Source: Bacteroidota bacterium
GTDB lineage: Bacteria; Bacteroidota; Bacteroidia; Bacteroidales; DTGW01
DNA length: 64,000 bases
Reading direction: 5' to 3'
Assembly (NCBI GenBank): GCA_029572965.1
Contig: JAKPQD010000383.1
Location: 186,001 to 250,000, forward strand
A program made the position numbers and the translations under genes. Shown in pieces: positions 16,684 through 25,897 of this stretch; positions within the stretch are counted from its first letter, which is position 1, and each line of letters begins with the position of its first letter. The notes beneath the pieces are model-generated. The model ran no database searches, was not told the DNA's origin, and saw only the letters and a list, made by a program, of their open reading frames with translations.

Positions 16684-18417
16684 TTAACTATTCATGGTAA
16701 CCAAAAATTCCTCATTAGACGATGTTTTAGACAGTCGGTCAATTAAGAAATCCATTGCTTCTACCGGGTTCATATCTGACAAGTAATTACGCAACACCCA
16801 CATCTTGTTGAGCATAGCCTTATCAAGCAACAGGTCTTCGCGACGGGTACTTGAAGCATTGAGATCAACAGCAGGGAAGATACGCTTGTTAGACAGCTTA
16901 CGGTCGAGCTGAAGCTCCATATTACCTGTACCTTTGAACTCTTCAAAAATAACATCGTCCATTTTTGAGCCTGTTTCTGTAAGTGCAGTAGCCAAAATAG
17001 TAAGCGAACCGCCATTTTCAATGTTACGTGCAGCACCAAAGAAACGTTTAGGCTTTTGCAGGGCATTGGAGTCAACACCTCCCGAGAGTATCTTACCAGA
17101 AGCTGGAGCATTGGTATTAAAAGCACGAGCTAAACGAGTGATTGAGTCTAACAAGATAACAACATCATGCCCACATTCTACAAGTCTTTTAGCTTTTTCA
17201 AGAACAATATTAGCAACCTTAACATGCCTTTCGGCTGGTTCGTCAAATGTAGATGCTATAACTTCCCCATTTACACTGCGGGCCATATCGGTAACCTCTT
17301 CAGGACGCTCATCGATAAGTAAAATAATAAGATATACTTCCGGATGGTTCTCAGCAATTGCATTTGCAATATCTTTAAGAAGAACTGTCTTACCAGTCTT
17401 GGGTTGTGCAACAATCAAACCACGTTGTCCCTTACCAATTGGCGAAAACATATCAACAATACGACACGAAAGGTTGGGCTTTGATGCTGAAACAAGATTG
17501 AACTTTTCATCCGGAAAAAGTGGTGTCAGATAATCAAAAGGTACCCTGTCTCGGATATAATCAGGGTCGCGTCCATTGATTTCTTCTACTTTAATCAAAG
17601 GAAAATATTTCTCCCCCTCTCTTGGAGGGCGAATTGTTCCTCTTACGGTATCTCCTGTTTTTAAACCAAAAAGCTTAATTTGTGATTGTGAAACATAAAT
17701 ATCATCAGGAGAGTTGAGGTAATTATAATCGGCTGAACGTAAAAAGCCATAACCATCAGGCATAATCTCAAGCACTCCAACTGCAGTAACTATACCTTCA
17801 AAATCAAATAATTTTTCAGGACGTTTGTCTGTATTTTTCTTTATTTGTATTTCCTGACGATATTCTTTAGCTTGCTCTGTTTCAGCTTTTGTAATTTGAG
17901 GCTCATCAACGCCCTCAACATTCGAATTAACTGCTTCAATATTTTCGCTATTATCAACAATATCTTCTACAGGAAAATCAAGAACATCATCCAGTTTCAC
18001 AGGCTGCTTTTTAGCCAAAATTACCCTGGGGCGAATACGCTTAGATTCTTCGTCCTGGTTAACAGGTGGAACTGTAACTGTTTCTGTCTGAAGCGGCATT
18101 GGGTTAACTTTTACTTCTATCTTGTTAACGGGTTCATTAATAATTTTTTCTTCAGCAACAGCAGGCCCTTGTTCAGATTCAGATTTCTTTTTACGGCCTC
18201 GTTTATTTTTTACAGGTTCACTTCCGTCAGAAGTCCCTTGGACAGCAGAAACTTCTTTTTTCTTCTTGCTATTGGTAACTTCAATAGCTTGTTGGTCAAG
18301 GATGCGATAAATCAAATCTTGCTTACTTAAATTGTCTGTTTTTTTAATACTAAGCTTTTGAGCTATTTCTTTCAATTCAGGTAAAGATTTTTCATTTAAT
18401 TCGATAATATCGTACAT
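16684..18417 (-). CDS. rho: Transcription termination factor Rho
   Basis: The 577-residue protein is Rho with the long N-terminal insertion usual in Bacteroidota. A helical Rho-N domain (residues 1-50) is followed by a charged, Lys/Glu/Pro-rich linker (about 55-200). Next comes the RNA-binding OB domain ([15 protein letters not shown]...[13 protein letters not shown]), then the RecA-like ATPase with Walker A AQPKTGKT, Walker [17 protein letters not shown] and the Q/R-loop region. It is a hexameric RNA helicase that ends transcription of untranslated RNA. Downstream folB and the phosphatase-like gene follow closely. The leader between 18418 and the divergent rpoD is 357 bases. Confidence 0.97.
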   Translation of the reverse strand: MYDIIELNEKSLPELKEIAQKLSIKKTDNLSKQDLIYRILDQQAIEVTNSKKKKEVSAVQGTSDGSEPVKNKRGRKKKSESEQGPAVAEEKIINEPVNKIEVKVNPMPLQTETVTVPPVNQDEESKRIRPRVILAKKQPVKLDDVLDFPVEDIVDNSENIEAVNSNVEGVDEPQITKAETEQAKEYRQEIQIKKNTDKRPEKLFDFEGIVTAVGVLEIMPDGYGFLRSADYNYLNSPDDIYVSQSQIKLFGLKTGDTVRGTIRPPREGEKYFPLIKVEEINGRDPDYIRDRVPFDYLTPLFPDEKFNLVSASKPNLSCRIVDMFSPIGKGQRGLIVAQPKTGKTVLLKDIANAIAENHPEVYLIILLIDERPEEVTDMARSVNGEVIASTFDEPAERHVKVANIVLEKAKRLVECGHDVVILLDSITRLARAFNTNAPASGKILSGGVDSNALQKPKRFFGAARNIENGGSLTILATALTETGSKMDDVIFEEFKGTGNMELQLDRKLSNKRIFPAVDLNASSTRREDLLLDKAMLNKMWVLRNYLSDMNPVEAMDFLIDRLSKTSSNEEFLVTMNS

Positions 18418-18774
18418 AAAAAATGGATTATGTTATTTGATTGTTTAATACAAAACAAAAGGAATTTACTCAGGAGGTAAGGTTTTGTTGGTGCAATATT
18501 AAGCAATTGATTGTAAACTTCAAAAAAAATTGCACTCAATATTAATAAAAATAAAATAACTACTTTTATTCAACCTGTATAACCCATTAAATACCAAAAA
18601 GAAAACTCAAACATTGGCAAAAATGTAAAAAGAAAAAACAATTAAAATTTAAAAATTTATTACCCAAATTCTTAAAAATATGCACTAATTTAGTCATCTT
18701 ATTTTCGGGCTTACTTGTTGGTCGAAGTGCTGTTGTCCCTAAGCAAAGAAAATATTCCCCCTAAAAATAAACAC
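18418..18774. other. Divergent rho / rpoD intergenic region
   Basis: This 357-base AT-rich interval holds both leaders. I see no RNA gene. On the rho side, ACAAAAC and GTTTTGT arms can pair around an AGGAGGT-containing loop (about 18450-18490), a possible leader hairpin. Reading continues open for 20 codons before the chosen rpoD start, but that part has no family resemblance and is treated as leader. No convincing TAnnTTTG box was found. Confidence 0.5.
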
Positions 18775-19638
18775 ATGCGACAGTTAAAAATTGTAAAACA
18801 AGTTACTAACCGTGAAACGCCTTCGCTCGACAAATATCTACACGATATTGGCAAAGTTGAGTTGATTACTGCTGAAGAAGAAGTTGAATTAGCAAAAAAA
18901 ATTAAAAATGGAGACGAAAAAGCCCTTGATAAGCTGGTAAATGCCAATCTGCGGTTTGTGGTTTCTGTTGCCAAACAATATCAAAACCAAGGGCTTAGCC
19001 TGCCTGACCTTATTAACGAAGGAAACGTAGGGCTTATAAAAGCTGCCCAACGTTTTGACGAGACCCGCGGTTTCAAGTTTATCTCTTATGCTGTATGGTG
19101 GATCAGGCAATCCATTCTTCAAGCTCTTGCTGAGCAAGCCCGTATCGTCAGGCTCCCTTTAAATAAAATTGGTTCAATCAACAAAATCAACAAAACATTT
19201 TCAAAACTCGAGCAGGAATTTGAACGAGAACCTACCATCCTCGAACTTTCCCAGGCCCTTGAACTTGCCCCTGCCGATATTAAAGATGCCATGCGTACTT
19301 CGGGTCGTCATATATCTATGGATGCACCTATTGGGCAAGATGATGATGGCGACATGTATGATATTTACCTAAACAATGACGTTCCCAGCCCTGACCGCAG
19401 CCTTATTACGGATTCGTTGCGCCACGAAATTGAAAGGGCCCTTTCTACCCTGCCAGACAGAGATTCTGACATTATCCGCTATTATTTTGGGCTAAGCGGA
19501 CAAAGCCCCTTAACACTTGAAGAAATAGGCGAAAAACTTAACCTTACCCGCGAAAGAGTCCGTCAAATAAAGGAAAAAGCTATAAAAAGGCTCAAAACAA
19601 CAACTCGAGGCTCTCTGCTTAAAACATATCTTGGTTAA
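18775..19638 (+). CDS. rpoD: Primary RNA polymerase sigma factor (RpoD/SigA, Bacteroidota short type)
   Basis: The protein is 287 residues from the chosen start [14 protein letters not shown], the conserved Bacteroidota beginning; an in-frame Met 20 codons earlier is rejected. It lacks region 1.1 and the non-conserved insert of E. coli sigma-70. It has region 1.2 ([16 protein letters not shown]), region 2 ([41 protein letters not shown] with the usual variation), region 3, and region 4 ending in [18 protein letters not shown]. It directs transcription from the TTTG/TAnnTTTG promoters seen elsewhere in this window. It is single and divergent from rho. Confidence 0.97.
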   Translation: MRQLKIVKQVTNRETPSLDKYLHDIGKVELITAEEEVELAKKIKNGDEKALDKLVNANLRFVVSVAKQYQNQGLSLPDLINEGNVGLIKAAQRFDETRGFKFISYAVWWIRQSILQALAEQARIVRLPLNKIGSINKINKTFSKLEQEFEREPTILELSQALELAPADIKDAMRTSGRHISMDAPIGQDDDGDMYDIYLNNDVPSPDRSLITDSLRHEIERALSTLPDRDSDIIRYYFGLSGQSPLTLEEIGEKLNLTRERVRQIKEKAIKRLKTTTRGSLLKTYLG

Positions 19639-19706
19639 AATTTATTAAACGTTCGGAAGGACCAATAAAAAATTGACATGTAAAGGCACTTGTTATTCAA
19701 GTTTTT

Positions 19707-19714
19707 TACCTTTG
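19707..19714 (+). promoter_or_regulatory. Putative -7 box (TACCTTTG) for rpe
   Basis: TACCTTTG fits TAnnTTTG and ends 16 bases before the rpe ATG. Upstream TTG elements occur at 19690 and 19673, but neither is at the usual distance. Confidence 0.5.
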
Positions 19715-19730
19715 CAGAAAATAGCAGAGA

Positions 19731-20387
19731 ATGAGTTATATTTTATCACCTTCTATATTAAATTCAGATTTTTTGAGGTTATCCGATAGTATTGAAATGC
19801 TTAACAACAGTGAAGCCGACTGGATACATATTGATGTTATGGACGGTAGTTTCGTACCCAATATTAGTATTGGGTTACCAGTTGTTGAAGCTATCAATAG
19901 CACTGCCAAAAAGCCTTTGGACGTACACTTAATGATTGTTAACCCGGATAATTATGTAGAAAGGTTTTACGAAGCCGGGGCTAAAATCCTGACAGTCCAT
20001 TATGAAGCCTGTCCTCATTTGCACCGTACGTTGCAACAAATCAAAGCTAAAGGGATGAAGGCTGGCGTTGCTATCAATCCTCACACCCCTGTGTCTGTGC
20101 TTGAAGAAATCATTCCATTTACTGACATGGTTCTTAATATGACCGTCAATCCAGGATTTGGAGGACAGAAGTTCATTGAAACTTCTCTTAAAAAAATAGA
20201 AAAGCTTAAAAGCCTGATAACAAAAATGAACGCACAAACACTTATTCAGGTAGATGGTGGCGTTAATAGCTCAAATTTAAAGCAATTGCTTAATGTTGGC
20301 GTAGATGTAATTGTTGCTGGTAGCGTGATATTTCAAGCTCCCAATCCTTCAGCTACCATCAAAGAACTTAAACAAATATCACGATAA
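19731..20387 (+). CDS. rpe: Ribulose-phosphate 3-epimerase
   Basis: The 218-residue TIM-barrel protein contains the family motifs LSPSILNSDF, WIHIDVMDGSFVPNI (catalytic Asp and metal ligands), PLDVHLMI, and MTVNPGFGGQKFI. The phosphate-binding IQVDGGVNSSN and AGSVIF stand near the C-terminus. It interconverts ribulose 5-phosphate and xylulose 5-phosphate in the pentose phosphate pathway, which suits pentose use in an organism with xylanase genes. It is followed 21 bases later by gldB and probably co-transcribed with it. Confidence 0.97.
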   Translation: MSYILSPSILNSDFLRLSDSIEMLNNSEADWIHIDVMDGSFVPNISIGLPVVEAINSTAKKPLDVHLMIVNPDNYVERFYEAGAKILTVHYEACPHLHRTLQQIKAKGMKAGVAINPHTPVSVLEEIIPFTDMVLNMTVNPGFGGQKFIETSLKKIEKLKSLITKMNAQTLIQVDGGVNSSNLKQLLNVGVDVIVAGSVIFQAPNPSATIKELKQISR

Positions 20388-20408
20388 CTTTTAAAGGTTT
20401 GCATCTAT

Positions 20409-21404
20409 ATGAGGAAAGTCCTGTTTTTGCTGCTTATTCTGACTGCCATTTGTGGTTGCAAAAGCAAACCAACACCTCCGAAAGTAGAAAAAATACCCCT
20501 TACTGTTCTGCGTTTTGACAAAGACCTTTTTGCTATTGATTATGCAACACTTGAAGATTCCCTGCCCTTTTTCAGAAAAAAATATGGCGAGTTTTTTGAC
20601 ATCTTTAATTTTAAAATTATTCAGATTGGCAGTAGCGAAAATAAAGGCTATGCAGACCTTTTAAAAGGGTTTGTAACAGACTACACTATTAACAAGGCAA
20701 AAAAAGAATGTGACAGTGTATTTGCCGATTTTAACACTATTGCCAACAATATAACTTCAAGTATGTCATATTTTCATTATTATTTTCCTCAAAAACCTGT
20801 ACCTACTATTATTACTTATGTATCTGGCTTCAACCAATCTATGGTAACAACTGACACTATACTTGGAATAGCTTTAGACAGATATTTGGGCGAAAATCAT
20901 GATTTTTACAAGCGTATGGCATTACCAAAATACATAAGGCTAAAGATGAACAAAAGCAGGATTCCGGCTGATGTGGTAAGAGCCTGGCTTATCACAAACT
21001 TTCCAATGAATGACTCAGCATTTAACCTGCTTTCAAACATCATCTATCTTGGAAAGATAGCTTATGCAAGCTCATTACTTCAACCTAATGCCGAAGATAC
21101 TGTATTTACAGGGCTAAGCAAAGATGAAATTAAATGGTGCAAAGAAAATGAGAAGAACATGTGGACATTTCTTGTTGAAAAGAAAAAGCTTTTCAGCTCA
21201 GATATGATGCTTATCAGAAAATATTGCGAAGAAGCTCCTTTTACCAAGGACTTTGGGCAAGAGTCGCCCGGAAAAGCAGTAATATGGATAGGTTATAATA
21301 TTGTTAACGCGTATATGGCTAATAATCCTCAGGTTGACTTACAACGACTGATGGAAATGAATGATTACATGGCTATCCTTAAAAGTTCAAAATACAAACC
21401 ATAA
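20409..21404 (+). CDS. gldB: GldB-like lipoprotein
   Basis: The 331-residue protein starts with a lipoprotein signal (lipobox ICGC, Cys17). It has the GldB pattern: LRFDKDLFAID near the mature start, YVSGFNQSMVTTDTILGIALDRYLGENHDFY in the middle (read in pieces), LPKYIR, and a C-terminal PGKAVIWIGYNIVNAYM. GldB is a Bacteroidota envelope lipoprotein required for gliding in Flavobacterium. Non-gliding members also keep it, probably for envelope or T9SS-linked functions. It follows rpe by 21 bases and ends at a strong terminator hairpin. Confidence 0.85.
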   Translation: MRKVLFLLLILTAICGCKSKPTPPKVEKIPLTVLRFDKDLFAIDYATLEDSLPFFRKKYGEFFDIFNFKIIQIGSSENKGYADLLKGFVTDYTINKAKKECDSVFADFNTIANNITSSMSYFHYYFPQKPVPTIITYVSGFNQSMVTTDTILGIALDRYLGENHDFYKRMALPKYIRLKMNKSRIPADVVRAWLITNFPMNDSAFNLLSNIIYLGKIAYASSLLQPNAEDTVFTGLSKDEIKWCKENEKNMWTFLVEKKKLFSSDMMLIRKYCEEAPFTKDFGQESPGKAVIWIGYNIVNAYMANNPQVDLQRLMEMNDYMAILKSSKYKP

Positions 21405-21407
21405 AAA

Positions 21408-21429
21408 AAGGCTACCCGAAAGTAGCCTT
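21408..21429. terminator. Hairpin terminator between gldB and ferredoxin
   Basis: Arms AAGGCTAC and GTAGCCTT with a 6-base loop (CCGAAA), preceded by an A-run and followed by a T-rich run. It lies between convergent genes and can serve both. Confidence 0.85.
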
Positions 21430-21449
21430 GATTTTTTACAGCTAAACTA

Positions 21450-21617
21450 TTAAGCCTGGCTAATAGCGCTAACCGGACAAACATCAGCACAAGCGCCACA
21501 GTCTGTACATACTTCAGGGTCAATCTTGTAGATTTGTCCTTCTGAGATAGCTTCTACCGGGCATTCGCTGATACAAGTGCCACAAGCTGTGCAATCATTT
21601 GAAATTTTATAAGCCAT
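21450..21617 (-). CDS. 2[4Fe-4S] ferredoxin
   Basis: A 55-residue bacterial-type ferredoxin starting MAYKISNDC; an upstream in-frame Met would add ten unrelated residues. It has two complete cluster motifs, CTACGTCISECP and CTDCGACADVCP, related by internal pseudo-symmetry. It is a low-potential cytoplasmic electron carrier, typical of anaerobic pyruvate:ferredoxin oxidoreductase or hydrogenase metabolism. It lies alone between gldB (convergent) and the MerR/B12 regulator (78 bases upstream). Confidence 0.95.
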   Translation of the reverse strand: MAYKISNDCTACGTCISECPVEAISEGQIYKIDPEVCTDCGACADVCPVSAISQA

Positions 21618-21695
21618 TGTTTTAAAATTTAAAGTTTGTTTCAACAATTAAGTATGCAAATGTAGAGAAAAAGCAACTCTCCTACAAAACATTTT

Positions 21696-22580
21696 TCAAT
21701 CAAAAACTTCTATAGCCTGAATAAAATCATGCACATGGCTATAACAATGAACATTATGAGTTTTTTGAAAACTAAAATTTTTTATTTGCAAACCGGTCAA
21801 AATAACTTTAGTATGAGGGAAACTCAATAAAATATTACGCACAATTTTTTCAGCATTAACCCTAACACTAGAAAGGGTGAACGATGTTACTAACACATCT
21901 ACCGAAAGCTTCTCGGATAAACCGGGAAAATTGTCCATAGGTACATTTTGTCCGAGATAAACAGTAGAATAGCCTCGTTTTCTCAATAAATACTGGATAA
22001 AAAGCAAACCAAGCTCATGCATCTCACCTTCAGGAAGGAAAAGTAAAAAATTACTTTTGCGAGTTATTGGCACATCGCGCTGACTGTCTATTGCAATTAT
22101 AAGCTTCTGCCTGATGAGCGAAGATACAAAATGTTCCTGGGCTGGCAAGATAGTCCCTGTCTGCCATAAAATGCCTACTTTTTCAAAAAACGGTGTCAAT
22201 ACTTTAATGTAAGTATCTTCAAAACCAAATTTTATAATTAAGTTTGACAATATCCTGTCAAACTTATTCTCATCAAATTCAATCATGGCCGAAATAAGCC
22301 CTTCTGATAAATCTTCTATCTTAGAAGTTGTTTGAGCAAGAATAGCCACTTTCTCGCCCAGCACACTGTCCGGCAAACGCGAAATCTGCGATATACGCAT
22401 CCCATTTCTGACTAAAATAGAAATATTGAGAAGTTTTCGCAATTCGGCATCAGAATACAAGCGAATGTTAGTATTTGTTCTCGACGGACAAATTAAAGAA
22501 TAGCGCTTTTCCCATATACGTATGGTATGGGCCTTAATGCCACTAAGTTTTTCCATATCTTTAATTGAGTAGGTCGCCAT
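21696..22580 (-). CDS. MerR-family regulator with cobalamin-binding domain (CarH/LitR-like)
   Basis: The 294-residue protein has a MerR DNA-binding domain (residues 5-75, SIKDMEKLSGIKAHTIRIWEKRY in pieces). A helical-bundle cap and a B12-binding Rossmann domain follow (about 175-290). The cap contains WQTGTILPAQEH (Trp139, Glu149-His150), the W-x9-EH motif of CarH photoreceptors. The B12 domain has GEMHELG, whose His188 is in the place of the lower axial cobalt ligand. It should bind adenosylcobalamin in the dark and release DNA in light. Thermus CarH has His next to the Trp, used in its bis-His light state; here that residue is Gln140. No carotenoid genes are nearby, so targets are unknown. 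Confidence 0.88.
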   Translation of the reverse strand: MATYSIKDMEKLSGIKAHTIRIWEKRYSLICPSRTNTNIRLYSDAELRKLLNISILVRNGMRISQISRLPDSVLGEKVAILAQTTSKIEDLSEGLISAMIEFDENKFDRILSNLIIKFGFEDTYIKVLTPFFEKVGILWQTGTILPAQEHFVSSLIRQKLIIAIDSQRDVPITRKSNFLLFLPEGEMHELGLLFIQYLLRKRGYSTVYLGQNVPMDNFPGLSEKLSVDVLVTSFTLSSVRVNAEKIVRNILLSFPHTKVILTGLQIKNFSFQKTHNVHCYSHVHDFIQAIEVFD

Positions 22581-22662
22581 TTTCTGGTTTTACAATTAAA
22601 CACATAAAGATAAAAAAGGTTCAGAAGAAGAAATCAGAAGTTTAAGAAGGTTAAGGAACATA

Positions 22663-22694
22663 TTTGCTAATTTGCTAATTTGCTAATTTGCTAA
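22663..22694. repeat. Octamer tandem repeat, 4 x TTTGCTAA
   Basis: Four perfect adjacent copies of TTTGCTAA end two bases before the stop codon of the ABC exporter gene (minus strand). It is a simple-sequence tract with no apparent product. Confidence 0.9.
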
Positions 22695-22696
22695 TT

Positions 22697-25600
22697 TTAT
22701 TTCTCAAATGAGTCTGTAACTTTCAACAAACGCATGAAACGCCTGCGATTGAGACGATTGAGACGATATGTTTCGAAGTAAGCAATGATACGCTTGAGTA
22801 CGTCAAAATACAACACAACCATTAATAACCCTGAAAAAAACCATAAAATGAAAACATTAAACCAAAATGTATCTATCAACCATTTGCCAACTCTTTTTAC
22901 AGGAGCATAATAATGGGCCCTTCCATTGGAAGAATAAGGATACCTGTAAACTGCATTTTTTATAGGAAGAATCTTACCATTCTGAATACTAAAATCGTAA
23001 AGTTCTTTTTCATTGGTAACAACAAAAGCCAGTTGTTTATTGAAATATTTCTGCTTTAGCTTTAAAACTTCTTCTACTGAGCCTGTCTTTTTTACTAAAG
23101 CCTTTACAACACTATCACGTTTAGAAGTAGAATATTGATACCAAACTAAAAACCTTTTATTGGCATTTTCAAGAAACAACCTAATTTCTGCAATCTGTTT
23201 ATCATCAGGATAAGTTGAAGGAACAATGTTTTCAGGCAAAGAAGAGCCTAACAACAAAGACATAACTTTAACTTCATTGCATACAACAGTCATATTATTC
23301 AAAACCAAAGAAGAATCGGCCTTATTTGTTTTATGGGCTTTTGCTTCATCAACCAATTCATACAACTTAGGTATAACATACGACTGATAATAGTTGGCAT
23401 ACTTTTGAAGCTGTTCATACTGAAAAAAATGCTTTTCATAAGGATTGTCTTTGAACTGCGTTACAGCGAGCGCCTCGTATGCCCAACGAGATACCATAAA
23501 CTCACCTATCACAGGCACCTCCATATCTGAGGCTATTTTGTTGTGCATTTTATCAAAATCAACCACAACGCCACTAAACAAAAGCTGCGGAACAAGTATC
23601 AGCGGAATTAAAATGTATATGGTAACTACAGAATTAAGGCCTGCCGAAATGTTAAGCCCAACCATATTGGCCCAGCATGAAGCTGAAAACAAAATCACCC
23701 AGTACCTCCAGTTCATCCCCTCGATATGCAGCACGTGATTGCCAATCCAAACAAACAAAAACATTTGAATAGCCGAAATGGTAAACATAATAGCCACTTT
23801 GGAAAACAAATAACTTGAACGGCTTAAATTAAGAAACTTCTCACGTTTTAAAATATTACGGTCTTTAAAAATCTCTTCTGCACTGATTATCGAGCCCAAA
23901 AAGATAGAGACAATAACGGCCATAAACAAAAATGCAGGGATATTCGTGTTTTCGCCAAAAATATATTGTGCCATCCCATCAACAAAAACAAACCTTTTTG
24001 TAAAGAAAGCTAGTATCAGAGCCAACAAAGGCGCTTCAATTGCTGTCAAAAGCAGGTATTGTTCATTCTTTATTTTGGCCAGCACATCACGTTTTAAAAA
24101 AATGACAAACTGTTTAAAATGCCCTGGAATTTTAAAAGCATTTTTAGGAATGCTGCCATCATGTTCGCGATATATTTGCCTTATTTCAGGGTCAATATTT
24201 TTAAGATAAAGCTGGTACCACTCTTCCGGGGTAGTCTTTCTTTTACGGGTCAAACGGCCATTAGCATCAACTACACGAGCTTCAACGGTACGCAATATCT
24301 GGTCTGGGTTGATATTTCCACAACTCAGGCACTCACTTTCTTCGGCATCTGCAAAGTGTGCAATTCTTTTAAAATAGGTAATACCATCAACAGGGTTCCC
24401 ATAATATATGATACGTCCTCCCTGATCCACAACCAGTAATTTGTCGAACATCTTGAACACGTCAGATGACGGCTGGTGGATATTGGCAACAATCATATTG
24501 CCTTTAAAAGTCTGCTTTTTCAAAAGGTTTATTACCTTTTCGGAGTCAGCAGAAGACAATCCCGACGTAGGTTCGTCAACAAAAAGGATAGAAGGCTCGC
24601 GGATAAGTTCAAGAGCCAAATTCAGGCGTTTACGCTGCCCTCCGCTCAATATTGTTGTAAAAGCATCACCTACATTCAAATCTCTGGCTTCGACAAGGTC
24701 AAAGTCAACTAAAGCATGTTCTACAACACGGTTTATTTCTTCTTCGCTATAATCGTTGAAACAAAGCTTAGCATTGTAATACAAGTTTTGATATACGGTA
24801 AGTTCTTTTATCAACAAGTCATCCTGTGGCACAAACCCAATTACTCCTTTGAGCTCTTCTTTGTATTGGTGTATATCGTAGCCGTTAACCTTGATAGAAC
24901 CACTGCGGGGCTTAATGTTCCCGCACAATACATTTAGCAACGTAGATTTACCCGAACCACTGCCTCCAATAATGCCAATAAACCTGCCTGACTCCTCGTT
25001 AAGGGTAAAACGACGAAGGCCGTTTGTACTGTTTCCATAACGGAACTCTATATCTTCAGCAGTATATACAAATTTACTTTCGATATTGGCCTGGATAAAA
25101 CGGCCGGCCATGCGGGTATAATACAACGAGCCAACCTTGGGGTTCTTGATAACTGCCCCAACTACCCAAATATATGAACGCTGGGGTTTGACATAATGAC
25201 CGTTGAGATAAAAGGTAAGGTTGCCGTCATAACGAAAAACATAAGTGTTGGTAATAGGTAAATGTATAACAGCAATGCGGCCTTCCATTTTACTATTATA
25301 CATTTGCTTTATATCGGCATATTCAGGAGTCGGGTTTGAGTCTATAAAAAGAATGTTGTCTTTGTGGATAATTTTTGCAAACTCTCCAAAAGTAAAGGCT
25401 CGCAAATCTTTAAACTCATCAATATTAATTTTGAGATAAATGGCAACTTTAAAAACAAACTTATGTTCTTTTAGTGTAATTGCTTCTCCCCTATTGATAA
25501 AATCGAGCAAATAGACCAAAACAATCATTTTTTGTTCCATTTCAAGCTCAACGTTAATCTTTTCGCATATCTCCTGAATTTTTTCTTCGTTCATGTTGTG

Positions 25601-25822
25601 CTGATGCGCCGTAGCATCATCATTTGCATACATGGCCTCAGGATGGAAAAGGCGTACCTGGTCGTCAAAATACTGGATGTACTTGTCCACCAGCTCTTGG
25701 CTATATTGCCTGTCAAGATAATCAATAACAATATCGCGTTTGTTGCCAAAATTACCATCAGCCTTAACATCGGCCACGATAGCAAAAAGGCGCATCAGCG
25801 ATTTTAATATTGACTCGTTCAT
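22697..25822 (-). CDS. ABCG-like ABC exporter with N-terminal TerB-like domain
   Basis: The 1041-residue protein fuses several parts. An N-terminal acidic helical region (1-150, FAIVADVKADGNF, DFINRGEAIT) resembles TerB-type domains. A beta-rich segment (about 180-250) follows, then an ABC ATPase with Walker A GGSGSGKST (286-294), signature LSGGQRKRLNLALEL and Walker B SILFVDEPTSGL. Six or so transmembrane helices of the ABC-2/ABCG class start near residue 585, with a long extracytoplasmic loop (about 800-950) before the last helices. It is a half-transporter that should dimerise and export an unknown substrate. It is 116 bases upstream of the MerR/B12 gene in the same direction. Confidence 0.85.
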   Translation of the reverse strand: MNESILKSLMRLFAIVADVKADGNFGNKRDIVIDYLDRQYSQELVDKYIQYFDDQVRLFHPEAMYANDDATAHQHNMNEEKIQEICEKINVELEMEQKMIVLVYLLDFINRGEAITLKEHKFVFKVAIYLKINIDEFKDLRAFTFGEFAKIIHKDNILFIDSNPTPEYADIKQMYNSKMEGRIAVIHLPITNTYVFRYDGNLTFYLNGHYVKPQRSYIWVVGAVIKNPKVGSLYYTRMAGRFIQANIESKFVYTAEDIEFRYGNSTNGLRRFTLNEESGRFIGIIGGSGSGKSTLLNVLCGNIKPRSGSIKVNGYDIHQYKEELKGVIGFVPQDDLLIKELTVYQNLYYNAKLCFNDYSEEEINRVVEHALVDFDLVEARDLNVGDAFTTILSGGQRKRLNLALELIREPSILFVDEPTSGLSSADSEKVINLLKKQTFKGNMIVANIHQPSSDVFKMFDKLLVVDQGGRIIYYGNPVDGITYFKRIAHFADAEESECLSCGNINPDQILRTVEARVVDANGRLTRKRKTTPEEWYQLYLKNIDPEIRQIYREHDGSIPKNAFKIPGHFKQFVIFLKRDVLAKIKNEQYLLLTAIEAPLLALILAFFTKRFVFVDGMAQYIFGENTNIPAFLFMAVIVSIFLGSIISAEEIFKDRNILKREKFLNLSRSSYLFSKVAIMFTISAIQMFLFVWIGNHVLHIEGMNWRYWVILFSASCWANMVGLNISAGLNSVVTIYILIPLILVPQLLFSGVVVDFDKMHNKIASDMEVPVIGEFMVSRWAYEALAVTQFKDNPYEKHFFQYEQLQKYANYYQSYVIPKLYELVDEAKAHKTNKADSSLVLNNMTVVCNEVKVMSLLLGSSLPENIVPSTYPDDKQIAEIRLFLENANKRFLVWYQYSTSKRDSVVKALVKKTGSVEEVLKLKQKYFNKQLAFVVTNEKELYDFSIQNGKILPIKNAVYRYPYSSNGRAHYYAPVKRVGKWLIDTFWFNVFILWFFSGLLMVVLYFDVLKRIIAYFETYRLNRLNRRRFMRLLKVTDSFEK

Positions 25823-25846
25823 TGTTTGGTTAATTATTCAACAAAA

Positions 25847-25874
25847 CAGCCCTAACCTTTTCAGGACAGGGCTG
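25847..25874 (-). terminator. Hairpin terminator after the 275-residue lipoprotein gene
   Basis: Arms CAGCCCT and AGGGCTG enclose a 14-base loop. Read on the minus strand the stem is followed by TTTTGTTG. It lies 24 bases beyond the lipoprotein stop codon and separates it from the ABC gene. Confidence 0.75.
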
Positions 25875-25897
25875 CTTGAAACTTTTTATCCAACAAA

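Noticed and set aside
17845-18330. Open frame of 161 codons opposite the rho N-terminal region
   Set aside because: Phe/Leu/Arg-rich composition follows from the Lys/Glu-rich linker of Rho on the other strand; no start signal or homology.
18715-18774. N-terminal extension of RpoD from an upstream Met
   Set aside because: The conserved family start MRQLKI is internal, and the extra 20 residues show no similarity to sigma regions.
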